A stretch of DNA of 34,166 bases from Nostoc sp. LPT. Lineage in GTDB: Bacteria; Cyanobacteriota; Cyanobacteriia; Cyanobacteriales; Nostocaceae. The notes beneath the pieces were generated by a model. The model saw only the letters and a list, made by a program, of their open reading frames with translations, made no database searches and had not been told where the DNA came from. The position numbers and the translations under genes were made by a program. Shown one piece after another: positions 16,430-26,544 of the stretch. The first letter of the stretch is position 1, and the number at the start of each line of letters is the position of its first letter. The stretch is taken from positions 81,196-115,361 of the forward strand of contig NZ_JABXKF010000082.1 in NCBI RefSeq assembly GCF_017115165.1, read 5' to 3'.

Positions 16430-16547
16430 CTATAATTTGGCTATTGACAAATGTGTTAGGGTGGGCAATGCACATCCTACACATACTTAAAATTAAAAAT
16501 CGCAGTTATATAGATTAAACTCGTCTACGCGGGTTGAACATAGATTA

Positions 16548-18536
16548 ATGATATTTCTTGAACTCGTTCTACAAAACTTTGGCCCCTACGCTGGAAGACA
16601 AGTAATCAATCTTGACCCAAGAAGTGAAGAAAATCCCCGTCCAATTATTCTATTAGGTGGAATGAATGGTGGTGGAAAAACTACCCTTATGGATGCTATA
16701 CGTCTCGCTCTATATGGACAACGCGCCCAATGTTCTACTCGTGGTAATTTGAGTTATAGCGATTTTCTTACTCAATGCGTTAACAGCAAAACAGATCCAC
16801 TTAAAGATACTCGTATTGAATTGGTTTTTGAACATATCGAAAACGATGAACCAATAAAATACCGTATTGTACGCTTTTGGACAAAAAACCTTAAAGACGG
16901 CAAAGATACACTAGGTATTTTAGGTGACGATGACACCTGGCCTATTGATTCTTTGGTAAATATCTGGGATGAATATATTGAAAATCTCCTGCCATTAGGT
17001 ATTTCTAACTTATTTCTCTTTGACGGCGAACAGGTTAAAGAACTTGCAGAACAGGAAACACCACCACCAGTTGTAGTAGACGCAATTCGCGGACTTTTAG
17101 GGCTAGAGTTGGCAGACCGTTTAGCAGTTGATTTAGATATCCTAGTTAACCGTAAACTTAAAGAAGTTGGTAATAGTAAAGATTTAGCAAACCTAGAGGA
17201 AATTGAAACTAGGTTAACCCAACAGCAAGAAGATTATCAAACAACAAGAGAAAAATTAGAAACTCTCACAAATCAGGTAGAAGAGTTAGAACAAAAGCAG
17301 CAAGAAGCCTTTGATAAATTTATTTCTGAAGGTGGTAAAATTGCAGCAGAACGCAATCAACTAGAACTACAACAGGATACAAAAACTTCGGAAATTGAAC
17401 AAGTACGTCAATTAATGTGTGAATTGGCAGGTGATGTTTTACCTCTGGCGTTGATTCCCAATCTGCTTAATCAGGTGCAAGCACAGGGTGAAAAAGAATT
17501 TCGCCATCAACAGGTACAAATCTCCAAAGATTTGTTAAGTGAGCGAGATCAGCGCTTACTCGCTTGGCTAACTCAAGCCGAAATTTCTCCAATACAAGTT
17601 GAAAAAATCCAATTATTTTTAATCCAAGATGTAGATAATTTATATGCAAAGACTATCCAGATAGAAGCACCTTGGCTATTAGCCGATGATGAAACTTTAA
17701 GTCAGCTAGATAATCTCATATATCACTTACAAAATTCTAAACTTTCTGCAAAAGAAAAATTAGCTATTCTCAAAAATAAAGATGAAGAAATTCATACTCT
17801 AGAAAGACAAGTGCAAACAGCAGCAGCACCAGAAGATTATACAAAGCTGCGTCACGCACTAGAAGCTGCACAAAATCAAGTTGTTGAAGCTAAAGCAAAT
17901 TACGAAACAATTCGCCGCCGTTTAGCTGAATTAGAAACTATTATTGCCAAATCAAAAAAGGAATTAAGTGATTATACTATAGAAAATATTAAACATAAAA
18001 ATAGCGAACATATTATTACCTCAGCAGCGAAAGTTCAAAACACACTCAAGATTTTTCGTGAAAAATTAACCCTGCGAAAACTCAATAAATTAGAAGAGGA
18101 AGTTAAAAATTGCTTCCTTTATCTCCTCCATAAATCAGACTTAGTGCATCGCATTACCATTGATACTAAGACTTTCAGCCTTTTGCTTTATGATTTAAAT
18201 GGTAAACCTGTCCCTAAACATCGCCTCTCGGCTGGCGAAAAACAACTACTTGCGATCGCCTTCCTCTGGGGTTTAGCCAAAGTCTCTGGACTCCGCTTAC
18301 CAGTAGCTATAGATACACCATTAGGTAGGCTCGACTCTTCCCACCGCCAAAACTTAGTGGATAAATACTTCCCCGCCGCCAGCCATCAAGTAATTTTGTT
18401 ATCTACCGACACCGAGATTGGAAAGAAAGAAGTTGAAAGACTGCGAGAAAATGAAGCGATCGCCCGTGAATATCTTCTCAAATACGACTCCTCCACCCGC
18501 CAAACAACAGTAGTAGAAAATCAATATTTTTGGTAA
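16548..18536 (+). CDS. dndD: DNA sulfur modification protein DndD
   Basis: DndD is the SMC-like ATPase of the phosphorothioation machinery, thought to act on DNA structure for DndC/DndE. The 662-residue protein starts MIFLELVLQNFGPYAGRQ, with Walker A GGMNGGGKTT (about 37-46). ISNLFLFDGEQVKELAEQE follows, then a coiled-coil middle region, a signature LSAGEKQLLAIAF and Walker B LPVAIDTPLGRLDSSHR near the C-terminus. Order and length fit canonical DndD. There is no CxxC zinc hook in the middle, unlike Rad50. It converges on the brxL gene with a 26-base gap. It is separated from dndC by the XRE module, so it probably needs its own promoter or one in the 118-base spacer. Confidence 0.93.
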   Translation: MIFLELVLQNFGPYAGRQVINLDPRSEENPRPIILLGGMNGGGKTTLMDAIRLALYGQRAQCSTRGNLSYSDFLTQCVNSKTDPLKDTRIELVFEHIENDEPIKYRIVRFWTKNLKDGKDTLGILGDDDTWPIDSLVNIWDEYIENLLPLGISNLFLFDGEQVKELAEQETPPPVVVDAIRGLLGLELADRLAVDLDILVNRKLKEVGNSKDLANLEEIETRLTQQQEDYQTTREKLETLTNQVEELEQKQQEAFDKFISEGGKIAAERNQLELQQDTKTSEIEQVRQLMCELAGDVLPLALIPNLLNQVQAQGEKEFRHQQVQISKDLLSERDQRLLAWLTQAEISPIQVEKIQLFLIQDVDNLYAKTIQIEAPWLLADDETLSQLDNLIYHLQNSKLSAKEKLAILKNKDEEIHTLERQVQTAAAPEDYTKLRHALEAAQNQVVEAKANYETIRRRLAELETIIAKSKKELSDYTIENIKHKNSEHIITSAAKVQNTLKIFREKLTLRKLNKLEEEVKNCFLYLLHKSDLVHRITIDTKTFSLLLYDLNGKPVPKHRLSAGEKQLLAIAFLWGLAKVSGLRLPVAIDTPLGRLDSSHRQNLVDKYFPAASHQVILLSTDTEIGKKEVERLRENEAIAREYLLKYDSSTRQTTVVENQYFW

Positions 18537-18562
18537 TTCTTTTGGTGAGATAGATATAGTAT

Positions 18563-20011
18563 TTACTTTGTCTCCACATAAATTTCTCTACCAAACTGCC
18601 TGAATTCATCATCGAGATAATATAGCGAATTTCGGATTGCTTGGCGTAGTTTACAAGCAGGTTCCAGGCAATCGCGCTCGTAGTCCATTAATGTTAATTC
18701 TAAATGAGGATAGAGAATTTTTAGAAAACCTGATGCTGATTTGAGAATAGCATTTTGGTCACGAATAGTTACATTTTTGGCAAATTTAGTATGCTGTTCT
18801 ACGTAGAACATGAAGCGATTGTCTTGGCGTAGAGATAGCAAAACTTCACCAAAAAAATCCATTTTTAAACCAACTTGAGAAGCTACCATTTCTCTTTGAA
18901 ACTTCGGAATTTTCCAACCGGGGACAATACCAGATAATCGGTCTAACAATGCAGTTTCAGCAAAAAACTTGGGGAGGTTAGCAATTAAATTATCTTCATT
19001 GCGTGGTTCTAATTGATCGTCTAATTCAATATTAGCTAGCATTACTAACCCGCAGTCACTAGAAATATCTGCAAAACCAGAGCGATTATAACGACCGCTA
19101 GCAAGATAATTTTTGAGTGGGCCAATGACTTCTTCAGGATTATCAAAAGTTAAACTTTGAACTTCATCTAGAACCACAACTTCATGACGACCGAGTAACC
19201 CAACTTCTTTAGTTCTCCCATTAATAAACAATTGGGCAGGAGTAACTTTACCACCACTAATTAAAGCAACTTTACTACTGATATTTTCAAAAAAGAAGCT
19301 TTTGCCAGTACCTTTAGGAGCTAGTTCTATTATGTGATAATTAGCTTCCACTAATGGTAATAACCTAGCCAATATCCATGTTTTAGCTTCCTGCTGATAA
19401 CTAGGATGCTGAGGGTTAAAACCCATTGAGCAAAATATTAAATCCCGCCATTGTTGTGTATTGAATTTTGTCCGACATTCGGCATAGCCTTGTAAATCAA
19501 CTTGTGAACATTGAAATGGTTCAAAATCCATCACTTCCACTTTGCCATCAGGAAGCATAGCTAGAGTAACTTTGCCCCAAATTCCTTGGCGTAAAAGTAT
19601 TTTATAACGTTCGACAATATCAGTCGCAATGCTACATTCAGTCAAATTTAATACAGGAATTTGTGCCAATGGTTCAGGAATTACTCTTCCTCCCTGTTCT
19701 AATTTAATCCGTACCTGCATTAAAGCAATGAGTTTTCGGATTTCCCCTTGAGTGAGGTCAAAAATAATTTCATTCCGGTCATCTTTACGTGGAAATGCTT
19801 TTTTAAGAAAGCTATTGATTTTCTCTAATTCTATTGATGTAAGTGTTCCTGAACCGGGCACAATTTTATCTAACAACCATTCAGCCACAAAACTAGGCAC
19901 GCCAATAGAACTTAGTCCACTAGATGGTAGTCTAGTTTTATCAATACAGAGATTTCCGAAAACCTCATGAACCAAATCGTTATTATAGGTTGTTGCTTCC
20001 CAAGAATTCAT
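18563..20011 (-). CDS. brxL: BrxL-like AAA ATPase (short form, no Lon protease domain)
   Basis: The 482-residue protein resembles BrxL of BREX systems. Walker A is APKGTGKSF (231-239), Walker B VVVLDEVQSL (278-287), and a later LANIELDDQ and FAETALLDRLSGIVPGWKIP segment is typical of the family. BrxL is a DNA-binding AAA+ ring. Long BrxL proteins of about 680 residues have a C-terminal Lon-protease-like domain. This one ends soon after the ATPase domain, matching the shorter family variant rather than showing an obvious truncation. Its start overlaps the end of pglZ by 29 bases, so it is the last gene of a minus-strand operon and probably translationally coupled. Confidence 0.82.
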   Translation of the reverse strand: MNSWEATTYNNDLVHEVFGNLCIDKTRLPSSGLSSIGVPSFVAEWLLDKIVPGSGTLTSIELEKINSFLKKAFPRKDDRNEIIFDLTQGEIRKLIALMQVRIKLEQGGRVIPEPLAQIPVLNLTECSIATDIVERYKILLRQGIWGKVTLAMLPDGKVEVMDFEPFQCSQVDLQGYAECRTKFNTQQWRDLIFCSMGFNPQHPSYQQEAKTWILARLLPLVEANYHIIELAPKGTGKSFFFENISSKVALISGGKVTPAQLFINGRTKEVGLLGRHEVVVLDEVQSLTFDNPEEVIGPLKNYLASGRYNRSGFADISSDCGLVMLANIELDDQLEPRNEDNLIANLPKFFAETALLDRLSGIVPGWKIPKFQREMVASQVGLKMDFFGEVLLSLRQDNRFMFYVEQHTKFAKNVTIRDQNAILKSASGFLKILYPHLELTLMDYERDCLEPACKLRQAIRNSLYYLDDEFRQFGREIYVETK

Positions 20012-22190
20012 CTATATCAAATCCACTACTATATATTTGGTTAATAATAATTTTTGAGTCAGGAGTAAGGGTAGTGCTTTCGATTTCAGCACAGGCAAAT
20101 CTAAAAGTTAATTTGCCAGTTAAAGATAGGTTATTTCCCGGAGAATTTGGAGGCAATGTGGGTACTTCGGGAAATACTACCTGAAAACTGAAACGCTGAT
20201 TAGCAGGAATTTCCTGTTCTAATAGTTTTCCCTGCTGAAAATCTGGTAGTTCGTGAATATATACGCAAAGGTCTGTTAGCGGTACTGAGTTAGGATTCTC
20301 AATAGTAATTTCCAGTTCTCCTGTCTGTCTGGGTTTGCCTTCACCAAAGCAAAAAACCAGCACAGGAAGACGTTGGATCGATTTTCGCAGAACAGATACG
20401 CCGACCACAACTTCTTCAGGAAATAGCCCACCGTGAGAACCGATAATTTTTTTATTGCTAGTGTAGCTAAAAGAACCTAAGCTAGCGGAGCCTTTGACAA
20501 TACTAATATCGTGGGGAAGACTGTAGCGATCCCCTTCTAAAACCACAAACCTGCTATCATCGGTTCTACCAATTGCTATTCTCCCCTTGGGTTCCAGTTC
20601 TGGGGGGCAGTGGGTGATTTTTTCGGAAGTACCCATCATTTGACCGTGGTCACTGGCAATAACGATTCTTAGTGCATCTGGATTAGGGTATTGTTGTAAA
20701 CAGTAATCAATTTTCTTGGCAATACCTTCTAGGGTGTGCGGACGGTCAAGTTCGTAAAGGCTTTGCCAGTCTTTTTGACTGTGATAAAGACTATCGAATA
20801 TATCTGTATCCCAACAATACAACTTAGAAGTCTTTTTTCTCAAAGCGCTGTAAAGTTTGTCAACTTGTCTATCTGTATAACGTTTGCCCATGCCCATTTT
20901 CACAAAAGCTTTGCCAGCATCCGCAACCCAAGCAGAATCACTGGGCAATAATTGAGCATATAAGCTCCATTTGGCATACTCTGTTTTAGTAGGCAGAATA
21001 CTAAACCGAGGTTCAAGGGCAGTTTCTACAGCAAGTTTGTAATTATTCGTTAGTAAAGACAAAAGTTCTAGGTGATCTAACCATCCTAAGCCATCGACCA
21101 CAACCCAAAAAATAGGGCTTTCTTGGCAAAGATTTTGCACTTTTGCTGCAACGCTGTAGTTGAGGTAGGAATTTTCTACTGAGTCTATCTGCATCTGGGG
21201 GTAGTGCTGAAGCATCCACTCAACAAAGCTATCCGCCAAACTATCACTAATTCTTGGTGCAGCGACAGGTTGCTTAATAACTTCCCAGGCACGGAAGGGT
21301 AGGTAATCTTTTGTTGCCCAAGCTAAAGCTTGCCCAGGAGTAGCATCTAAAGCCAGGGGTTGAGGTGGATGTTGATTAAGACTTAATTCTTGCTTCTGCT
21401 GATAGCTAAGATAAGGGGTAACTTTGGCTTCCCTGGCTTGATTAATCCAGTTAGGTCGATTGCCAAAAACCTTGTAAGCACAATTTGCAATTCGTTCCAT
21501 ACCTACTTGGTTAGTAGGCATTAGGGTATCCAGGACTTTACCTTCGGTGCGGGATATAAGTTGTTCCCAGTAGCTGTCAAACTCTTGTCTGAGGAAGTCG
21601 GGAACTGGCAAGGGATACTTGCCAATGTCGTTGAAGACTGGTTCTGCTATGCCTAACCAGCGACGCAGGAACAATAATTTATCTTCAGTCTGGTAATAGT
21701 TTGTTAACTCATGTTCCTGGAACTGCTGCTGCCAAACTCGCTCTAGGGGTTTGTACTCTTCTGGAACTGGAATTGACAACCAAGCAGCGAGATGTGAGAT
21801 GGAGGCTTGGGCAAACCATATCTGTCCATTACTATTAGTGATGTTGTCTGCCAAAAAGTGGGCAATGGTGTTGTCTTGGGGATAAGAATCTAACTTAGTA
21901 GCCAGAATCAGTAGTTGCTCGTCAGTCCAGTCATAAGGTAACGGTACAGTAGCAAACAATTGCCCTAGTATGTAGCGGGGATGTTGCTTAATCTCCGTAA
22001 TTTCCTCACTTCTATTCCACGATCGCAGCCAAGTTTCTGCCCATTTGCATAATCGCTGACCTCTTACCCAGCAAGGATCAGCACTGACACCAAAGAACTG
22101 TATCCATTCCACCTCTGTTGTAATTCGGATATAGCCGGAGGGAATATCGTACAATCCAGTAGGGTCTAATATGATATGTTTATCACTCAT
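19983..22190 (-). CDS. pglZ: PglZ-domain alkaline phosphatase-like protein
   Basis: The 735-residue protein has the PglZ phosphatase-fold metal-site motifs in order: IFWVVVDGLGWLDHL (Asp366), IVIASDHGQMMGTSE (SDHG at 513-516) and IIGSHGGLFPEEVVV (HGG at 586-588). PglZ is the hallmark gene of BREX defence; in studied members the domain is a metal-dependent nuclease or phosphodiesterase-like enzyme. The C-terminal 120 residues look like a beta-sandwich (ITIENPNSVPLTDLCVYI). A GGAGGAG ribosome site lies upstream of the start, inside the end of the frame that would complete BrxC. It overlaps brxL at its 3' end. Lying inside a Dnd cluster, it is probably part of a phosphorothioation-linked interference arm, like PbeD as I recall it. 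Confidence 0.9.
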   Translation of the reverse strand: MSDKHIILDPTGLYDIPSGYIRITTEVEWIQFFGVSADPCWVRGQRLCKWAETWLRSWNRSEEITEIKQHPRYILGQLFATVPLPYDWTDEQLLILATKLDSYPQDNTIAHFLADNITNSNGQIWFAQASISHLAAWLSIPVPEEYKPLERVWQQQFQEHELTNYYQTEDKLLFLRRWLGIAEPVFNDIGKYPLPVPDFLRQEFDSYWEQLISRTEGKVLDTLMPTNQVGMERIANCAYKVFGNRPNWINQAREAKVTPYLSYQQKQELSLNQHPPQPLALDATPGQALAWATKDYLPFRAWEVIKQPVAAPRISDSLADSFVEWMLQHYPQMQIDSVENSYLNYSVAAKVQNLCQESPIFWVVVDGLGWLDHLELLSLLTNNYKLAVETALEPRFSILPTKTEYAKWSLYAQLLPSDSAWVADAGKAFVKMGMGKRYTDRQVDKLYSALRKKTSKLYCWDTDIFDSLYHSQKDWQSLYELDRPHTLEGIAKKIDYCLQQYPNPDALRIVIASDHGQMMGTSEKITHCPPELEPKGRIAIGRTDDSRFVVLEGDRYSLPHDISIVKGSASLGSFSYTSNKKIIGSHGGLFPEEVVVGVSVLRKSIQRLPVLVFCFGEGKPRQTGELEITIENPNSVPLTDLCVYIHELPDFQQGKLLEQEIPANQRFSFQVVFPEVPTLPPNSPGNNLSLTGKLTFRFACAEIESTTLTPDSKIIINQIYSSGFDIDEFLGSNNL

Positions 22191-22195
22191 CCCTA

Positions 22196-22516
22196 TTACT
22201 CCTCCGTCTTTTCTGAGAGAATGTGTCCTAACCTCTTGTACACATTTTGTTGCTCTAAACGCGGAAGTTGCCGTAACAGTACGAAAATTTGATTGGTTAT
22301 ATCTTTCTCCCGTTCCTCAACGCATTGACGTTCTATATTCTCTAGTAACTGAGTTTCTGTAACACTAATTAAGTTAATATAATCAGATTTTTCAGATTGA
22401 ATTTTCTCCAGTAAATTGTTTGCTACTTCGAGTTTCTCCGCATCATCAACCGATTGGTTTATTTGAGTACAACTGTTTTCTAAATCTTTAACCCATTGTT
22501 GAGCAACAGCTTGTTT
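22196..22516 (-). pseudogene. C-terminal tail of the BrxC-like gene, beyond an in-frame stop
   Basis: Immediately after the TAA at 22517-22519 the same frame continues for 106 codons without a stop. It begins KQAVAQQWVKDLEN, ends RLGHILSEKTEE, and stops at 22196-22198. It is charged and heptad-like, as is the end of the BrxC-like protein, and has no plausible start codon of its own near its beginning. Its stop lies five bases from the pglZ ATG and supplies that gene's ribosome site, the usual packing for adjacent operon genes. This suggests that the gene once ended here and that a CAA-to-TAA (or similar) change now cuts off its tail. Confidence 0.7.
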
Positions 22517-25500
22517 TTACTGAATAATTTGTGATTGTTTTTGTTCATATTCTTGTATTTTATTCCGAAAATTTATTTCTAACTGAGAAATTCTCCCTTG
22601 AAAGCGAGCAGCATTATAGATATTCAACTCCCGACTAGCAATTATTGCCAAAATATCATTACAATTGGCAATGGAATCACTTTGTTGATAGCGAATTTCT
22701 AGACTTTGTATCTGCTCTAGGTCATGCTTTAAATTCTGGATTTGTGGTTGTAGTTGTTGATAGTCTCCGTAATCAGCCGAATCTTGAAAGACAACATCAA
22801 GCTTGGCATACTCTGTATTAAGAACGTCTAATTCTGTGAGATTGTTTACTGATTGTAGTTGAGTGTGAAGATTTGCCAGACTAGAACGATCGCTAGTGAT
22901 TTTGTTTTGAATCGATTGCACAATTTCAGCAACTTCATGCTGAAATTTATCGGGATAATTGAAGCAAGATTGTAAATTTTCAATTTCTTGAAGCGCTGCT
23001 TGAGAAAGATGAATAGTTTTGATTTTTGTTGCAGAATTACGAATATTCTGCATAATTTGTGTATCTTCAGCTTGCTTTTGGTCTTCTTCTGCCTGCTGCC
23101 TAATGTCTGTTAATCTGATGTTGCTGGTATGGAGGGCATTTTGCAAACTCTCAATTAAGTGGGGAGGCAAGTCTGCAATTTGGGTAATCTGGTCAATAAT
23201 TCCTTGAATCTCAATTTTATAAGTATTGCAAGCTTGTTCGGTAGATAGTGACTCAGCACGCTTGTTTTCTACTGCTACAAGTTGGTCAATTTTATTACTG
23301 ACAGTTTGAAATGCTTGAAAGAAGCGATCGCGTTGTTGTTGCGTTGGTAAAATTGAGTTGTTTGGCGATCGCTTCCGTAATTGGGGGTAAAGTGGTAACA
23401 GTGCTGCCAATTGTGCCTCATGAGGTAAGTTTTCCATAGTTTGCACTGGTTGAAACCACTTGTCAATTTCAGCAACCGCAGCACTCATCTGCTTTCTATT
23501 CTTAGTTAATTCTTCTTTTTCTAACTCATCCGGTTCATTAGACTCTAAAAAAGCAGTAACTGCCTCTAGATACTGCTGCACCTGATCGTAATAGTTTATT
23601 AGCGATGCCGCAATCGGCATTTCTGTTTGTTGGCGACGAATCAGTTTGGACTTTTGTTTAACAATCCAGTCGTTAACAAATGCGGTGGGGTTTTGGAGAA
23701 TATCAGTATTACCCCAGTCTTTCAAGGATTGTGTTTTCAACGTCACATTTAACCTTTTGGAACTAAGTTCGATATAGCCCCTGAGAGATACTTCTTTGCG
23801 GTGGATTGCCAGCCATCCTGCTAGCAAAATGGTAAAGTTATATTCGCTATAACCAAACGGTGGAGTAGAGAGGACTTGCCAAATTTTTTCCAGGTCAATG
23901 ACTTTTTGTGGCAATCCTTCTAAATCAGTCATTTCAGAAATTTCATCCCAGGCAGCACGGATTTTTTCAAGAGTTGGTTCTTGAACAATATATTTATCAG
24001 ATGTTTTCTTGAATAGACCCCATAACCGGACAAAAATCTGGTCAATAACAGTACTGTAAGAACGGTCAGGCAGTGTCTGTTGACTTAGATTATCTTCTAT
24101 AAAGATTTGTTTGGCAGTCCAGCCGACAATTTTTTTACCTGTGAGATGGCCTGAACGCATTTTATCGATTTCATCCACAGGAGGAACGAAGGGATATAAA
24201 TCTTGTAAAAGTACACTGATTACCCGTTGTGCTTTGCATTGTTCCGCAGATGGAATTTTCTCGATCCCTATACAATGAAAAGTGCAATTATTTAATAAAT
24301 TGTTTAACCGTGTGTTCACTTCTTTTTGCCAACGCTGAAGCTGTTCTTCATAAGCTTTTACCGACAATCTTTTATCAGCAGCGTCCGTCTCTTCAAGAGC
24401 TTTTATCTGTAAAATTACACGGGCTAAATTTCCGGTTTCTTCTCTAGGAATAGCAACGGCAATGTAATTTTTAATTGGCGATTTCAATAAATAATTAGCT
24501 ACAGTATTACGAAACTCTTGCAACTCCTCTTGAGTCTCTGTTAGAACATAAGCTAAAATTCCCTTCTCGTTAGTATCTCTCAGAATACGATTGTTCTCTA
24601 GCGCTTTAAGGAATTTATCAATACTATATATCTTACGTTCAAACCGCCAGTCTTCACTCACTAATTTGTTATCTTTGACAAACTGTGTAGCAGTAATTAT
24701 ATTATTGGATGGATGTTTTTTAAGAATATTAATTTTATCACAATAAACGACAACATCATTAATAGAGGTTGTTTGGTATCTGATTTTATTTTCAATTTCT
24801 TCTTGAATAACTTTAGGGTTAATTCCTTCCCAAAAACGATATAGCTTAATTTCTGGTCGGTGGTAAATTAAGTCTCTTTCCTTTTCTAGTTTATCTAGTG
24901 CTGTCTGGAGTCTCGATTTAGTTAAACCTGTTAAAGCTACTAAAATCTCTTGATGTTCTTCTTGGTCTGCTTTGGTAAGTTTTTCTCCACTAGCTTCATA
25001 TAAAAACAAAGCTTTAATAACCATTAATTCTTCGCCATTTTCGGCACCTGCAACCAAATCCACAGCTTTTTTATAGTGATTATAAATCGAGGAATTAGAA
25101 AAATTTTCAATAAAGGTATTTACTAAAGCAATGGGATAAATGTAATTAAGTTTTCCAGCATTTTCTATAGACTGAGTTGCAATGAAATTTTTGACATAGC
25201 CTTTTATAAACTGAATAGCAGTCCGATCTTGAGTAAAATCAAGGTTGCACAGCAGATATGCTGTAAGAGGATGGAGGGGAAAACAACCCTCGGACAAGTG
25301 GGTATAAAACTCTTGGAAAGACCAGCCTTTGTTTTTATAAATTTTAATTCTTCGTTCGTAAGCTGTTTCAGCTTCTCTTCTCAGCGTGTTATCCCATTGA
25401 TAACGAAACGTTTGCCAACTGGAGTCATTTTTTGGCAACAATAAGTTTTCTATTACTAGTTCCAAGCTAGAAGTAGGGTTATCGTAGGTAGTGCCATCTT

Positions 25501-26518
25501 TTGGTGCAAGGCGAGTTGCTATCTTTTGGTACTCTGGTATCGCATTTGCGGAAATTCCCAATGCCCTACCAGGATGAATTTGGGTGAAACTTAGTAGAGC
25601 AATTTTTCCTTTATAGTTTTCGCAAATGTTAGTAATGTTTTGTAGTGCGGTACCCCCAGCACCTATGTCATCTGCTGCCCAAGATTTCAGATAGTAATTT
25701 AGCTCATCAAATAAAATTAAAATCCCCTGGAAGTGGGCATTTTGTCCAGTGCAATAATTTTTTAACAGGTCTTCTAGAATTACTTGAATATTTACATCAG
25801 CAGCAAAATCAGGAGTAAATCCCGTGATTTTAAAAGCAAGTTTTTTAACAGTCGATAGAACACCAGAGTTATTTTCTCTGAGTAAGCGAATGAGAGAATT
25901 TAAATCACCATCAGGATTACCAATGCTTTCTAGATATTTCTCTGCTTTTGCCCTATTCACTGGATTCAAACTTTCCAAGTAGTGTAGGGGTTCGCTGCAT
26001 ATATCTTGTGCTAAAGAATCCTGAATACCTGCTTCTTGTAGATTTTTTACTAGTTGTTGCAAGAATTGCTTCCTAATGTCACCGCCTTGATCACCACTAA
26101 GACAGATAACCAAATGTTGGTGACGTTGGTTTTGTTTAAAAAACTTCAATCCTTCAGATATAGCCTGATTTTTGGCAGATGTCGCTTTTTCTACTTGTGA
26201 TAAAATTCCTTGTACTTCCTGACTGTGGAAGGGTTTTTTGAAAAAATTTGCGATCGCGATCGCAAAATGAGACTTACCCTTACCATATTGTTGAATCATC
26301 AAATGGATATTCGGCTGATTTGCACTATGATAGCTACGGCGCACCACATCCAAAATACCAACCGTCGATAACTCAGGTTTTGTTGAGTCGTAGTTAAAGA
26401 TAAAACTCTCACACAGAGGCAAATTTTTCTCTAAATCATCCAACATGCCAAAGTTCACAGAACTGGCAATACTACCCTTTTCGTTGATTTCAACAAGTTG
26501 CTTAAGGAGCATAATCAA
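22517..26518 (-). CDS. brxC: BrxC-like large P-loop ATPase (apparently truncated by a premature TAA)
   Basis: The 1333-residue product has Walker A QQYGKGKSHFA (GKGKS at 79-83) and Walker B GILILFDELNYYL (about 265-277). This is the pattern of BrxC/PglY ATPases of BREX systems. The middle is helical, and the last 450 residues hold long coiled coils (for example the EEDQKQAEDTQ and LQPQIQNLKHDLEQI segments). Start could be 26518 or the second ATG at 26512. The frame continues past the stop to 22196, so the intended protein was probably about 1440 residues. It follows the 146-aa gene after 26 bases and precedes pglZ. A double HIP1 site (26250-26263) sits in its 5' third. It is probably PbeC-like in a phosphorothioation-dependent system; loss of the coiled-coil tail may or may not abolish function. 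Confidence 0.82.
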   Translation of the reverse strand: MIMLLKQLVEINEKGSIASSVNFGMLDDLEKNLPLCESFIFNYDSTKPELSTVGILDVVRRSYHSANQPNIHLMIQQYGKGKSHFAIAIANFFKKPFHSQEVQGILSQVEKATSAKNQAISEGLKFFKQNQRHQHLVICLSGDQGGDIRKQFLQQLVKNLQEAGIQDSLAQDICSEPLHYLESLNPVNRAKAEKYLESIGNPDGDLNSLIRLLRENNSGVLSTVKKLAFKITGFTPDFAADVNIQVILEDLLKNYCTGQNAHFQGILILFDELNYYLKSWAADDIGAGGTALQNITNICENYKGKIALLSFTQIHPGRALGISANAIPEYQKIATRLAPKDGTTYDNPTSSLELVIENLLLPKNDSSWQTFRYQWDNTLRREAETAYERRIKIYKNKGWSFQEFYTHLSEGCFPLHPLTAYLLCNLDFTQDRTAIQFIKGYVKNFIATQSIENAGKLNYIYPIALVNTFIENFSNSSIYNHYKKAVDLVAGAENGEELMVIKALFLYEASGEKLTKADQEEHQEILVALTGLTKSRLQTALDKLEKERDLIYHRPEIKLYRFWEGINPKVIQEEIENKIRYQTTSINDVVVYCDKINILKKHPSNNIITATQFVKDNKLVSEDWRFERKIYSIDKFLKALENNRILRDTNEKGILAYVLTETQEELQEFRNTVANYLLKSPIKNYIAVAIPREETGNLARVILQIKALEETDAADKRLSVKAYEEQLQRWQKEVNTRLNNLLNNCTFHCIGIEKIPSAEQCKAQRVISVLLQDLYPFVPPVDEIDKMRSGHLTGKKIVGWTAKQIFIEDNLSQQTLPDRSYSTVIDQIFVRLWGLFKKTSDKYIVQEPTLEKIRAAWDEISEMTDLEGLPQKVIDLEKIWQVLSTPPFGYSEYNFTILLAGWLAIHRKEVSLRGYIELSSKRLNVTLKTQSLKDWGNTDILQNPTAFVNDWIVKQKSKLIRRQQTEMPIAASLINYYDQVQQYLEAVTAFLESNEPDELEKEELTKNRKQMSAAVAEIDKWFQPVQTMENLPHEAQLAALLPLYPQLRKRSPNNSILPTQQQRDRFFQAFQTVSNKIDQLVAVENKRAESLSTEQACNTYKIEIQGIIDQITQIADLPPHLIESLQNALHTSNIRLTDIRQQAEEDQKQAEDTQIMQNIRNSATKIKTIHLSQAALQEIENLQSCFNYPDKFQHEVAEIVQSIQNKITSDRSSLANLHTQLQSVNNLTELDVLNTEYAKLDVVFQDSADYGDYQQLQPQIQNLKHDLEQIQSLEIRYQQSDSIANCNDILAIIASRELNIYNAARFQGRISQLEINFRNKIQEYEQKQSQIIQ
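26250..26263. repeat. Two overlapping HIP1 octamers
   Basis: GCGATCGC occurs twice with a two-base overlap (GCGATCGCGATCGC). HIP1 is the highly iterated palindrome of cyanobacterial genomes, so this part of the brxC-like gene has been shaped by a cyanobacterial host. Confidence 0.85.
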
Positions 26519-26544
26519 TTAAAATAGCAAATGCAAAGTGATAA

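Noticed and set aside
23019..25444. Several plus-strand frames of 60-75 codons opposite brxC
   Set aside because: They are short antisense shadows of a long coding gene with no ribosome sites or recognisable domains.
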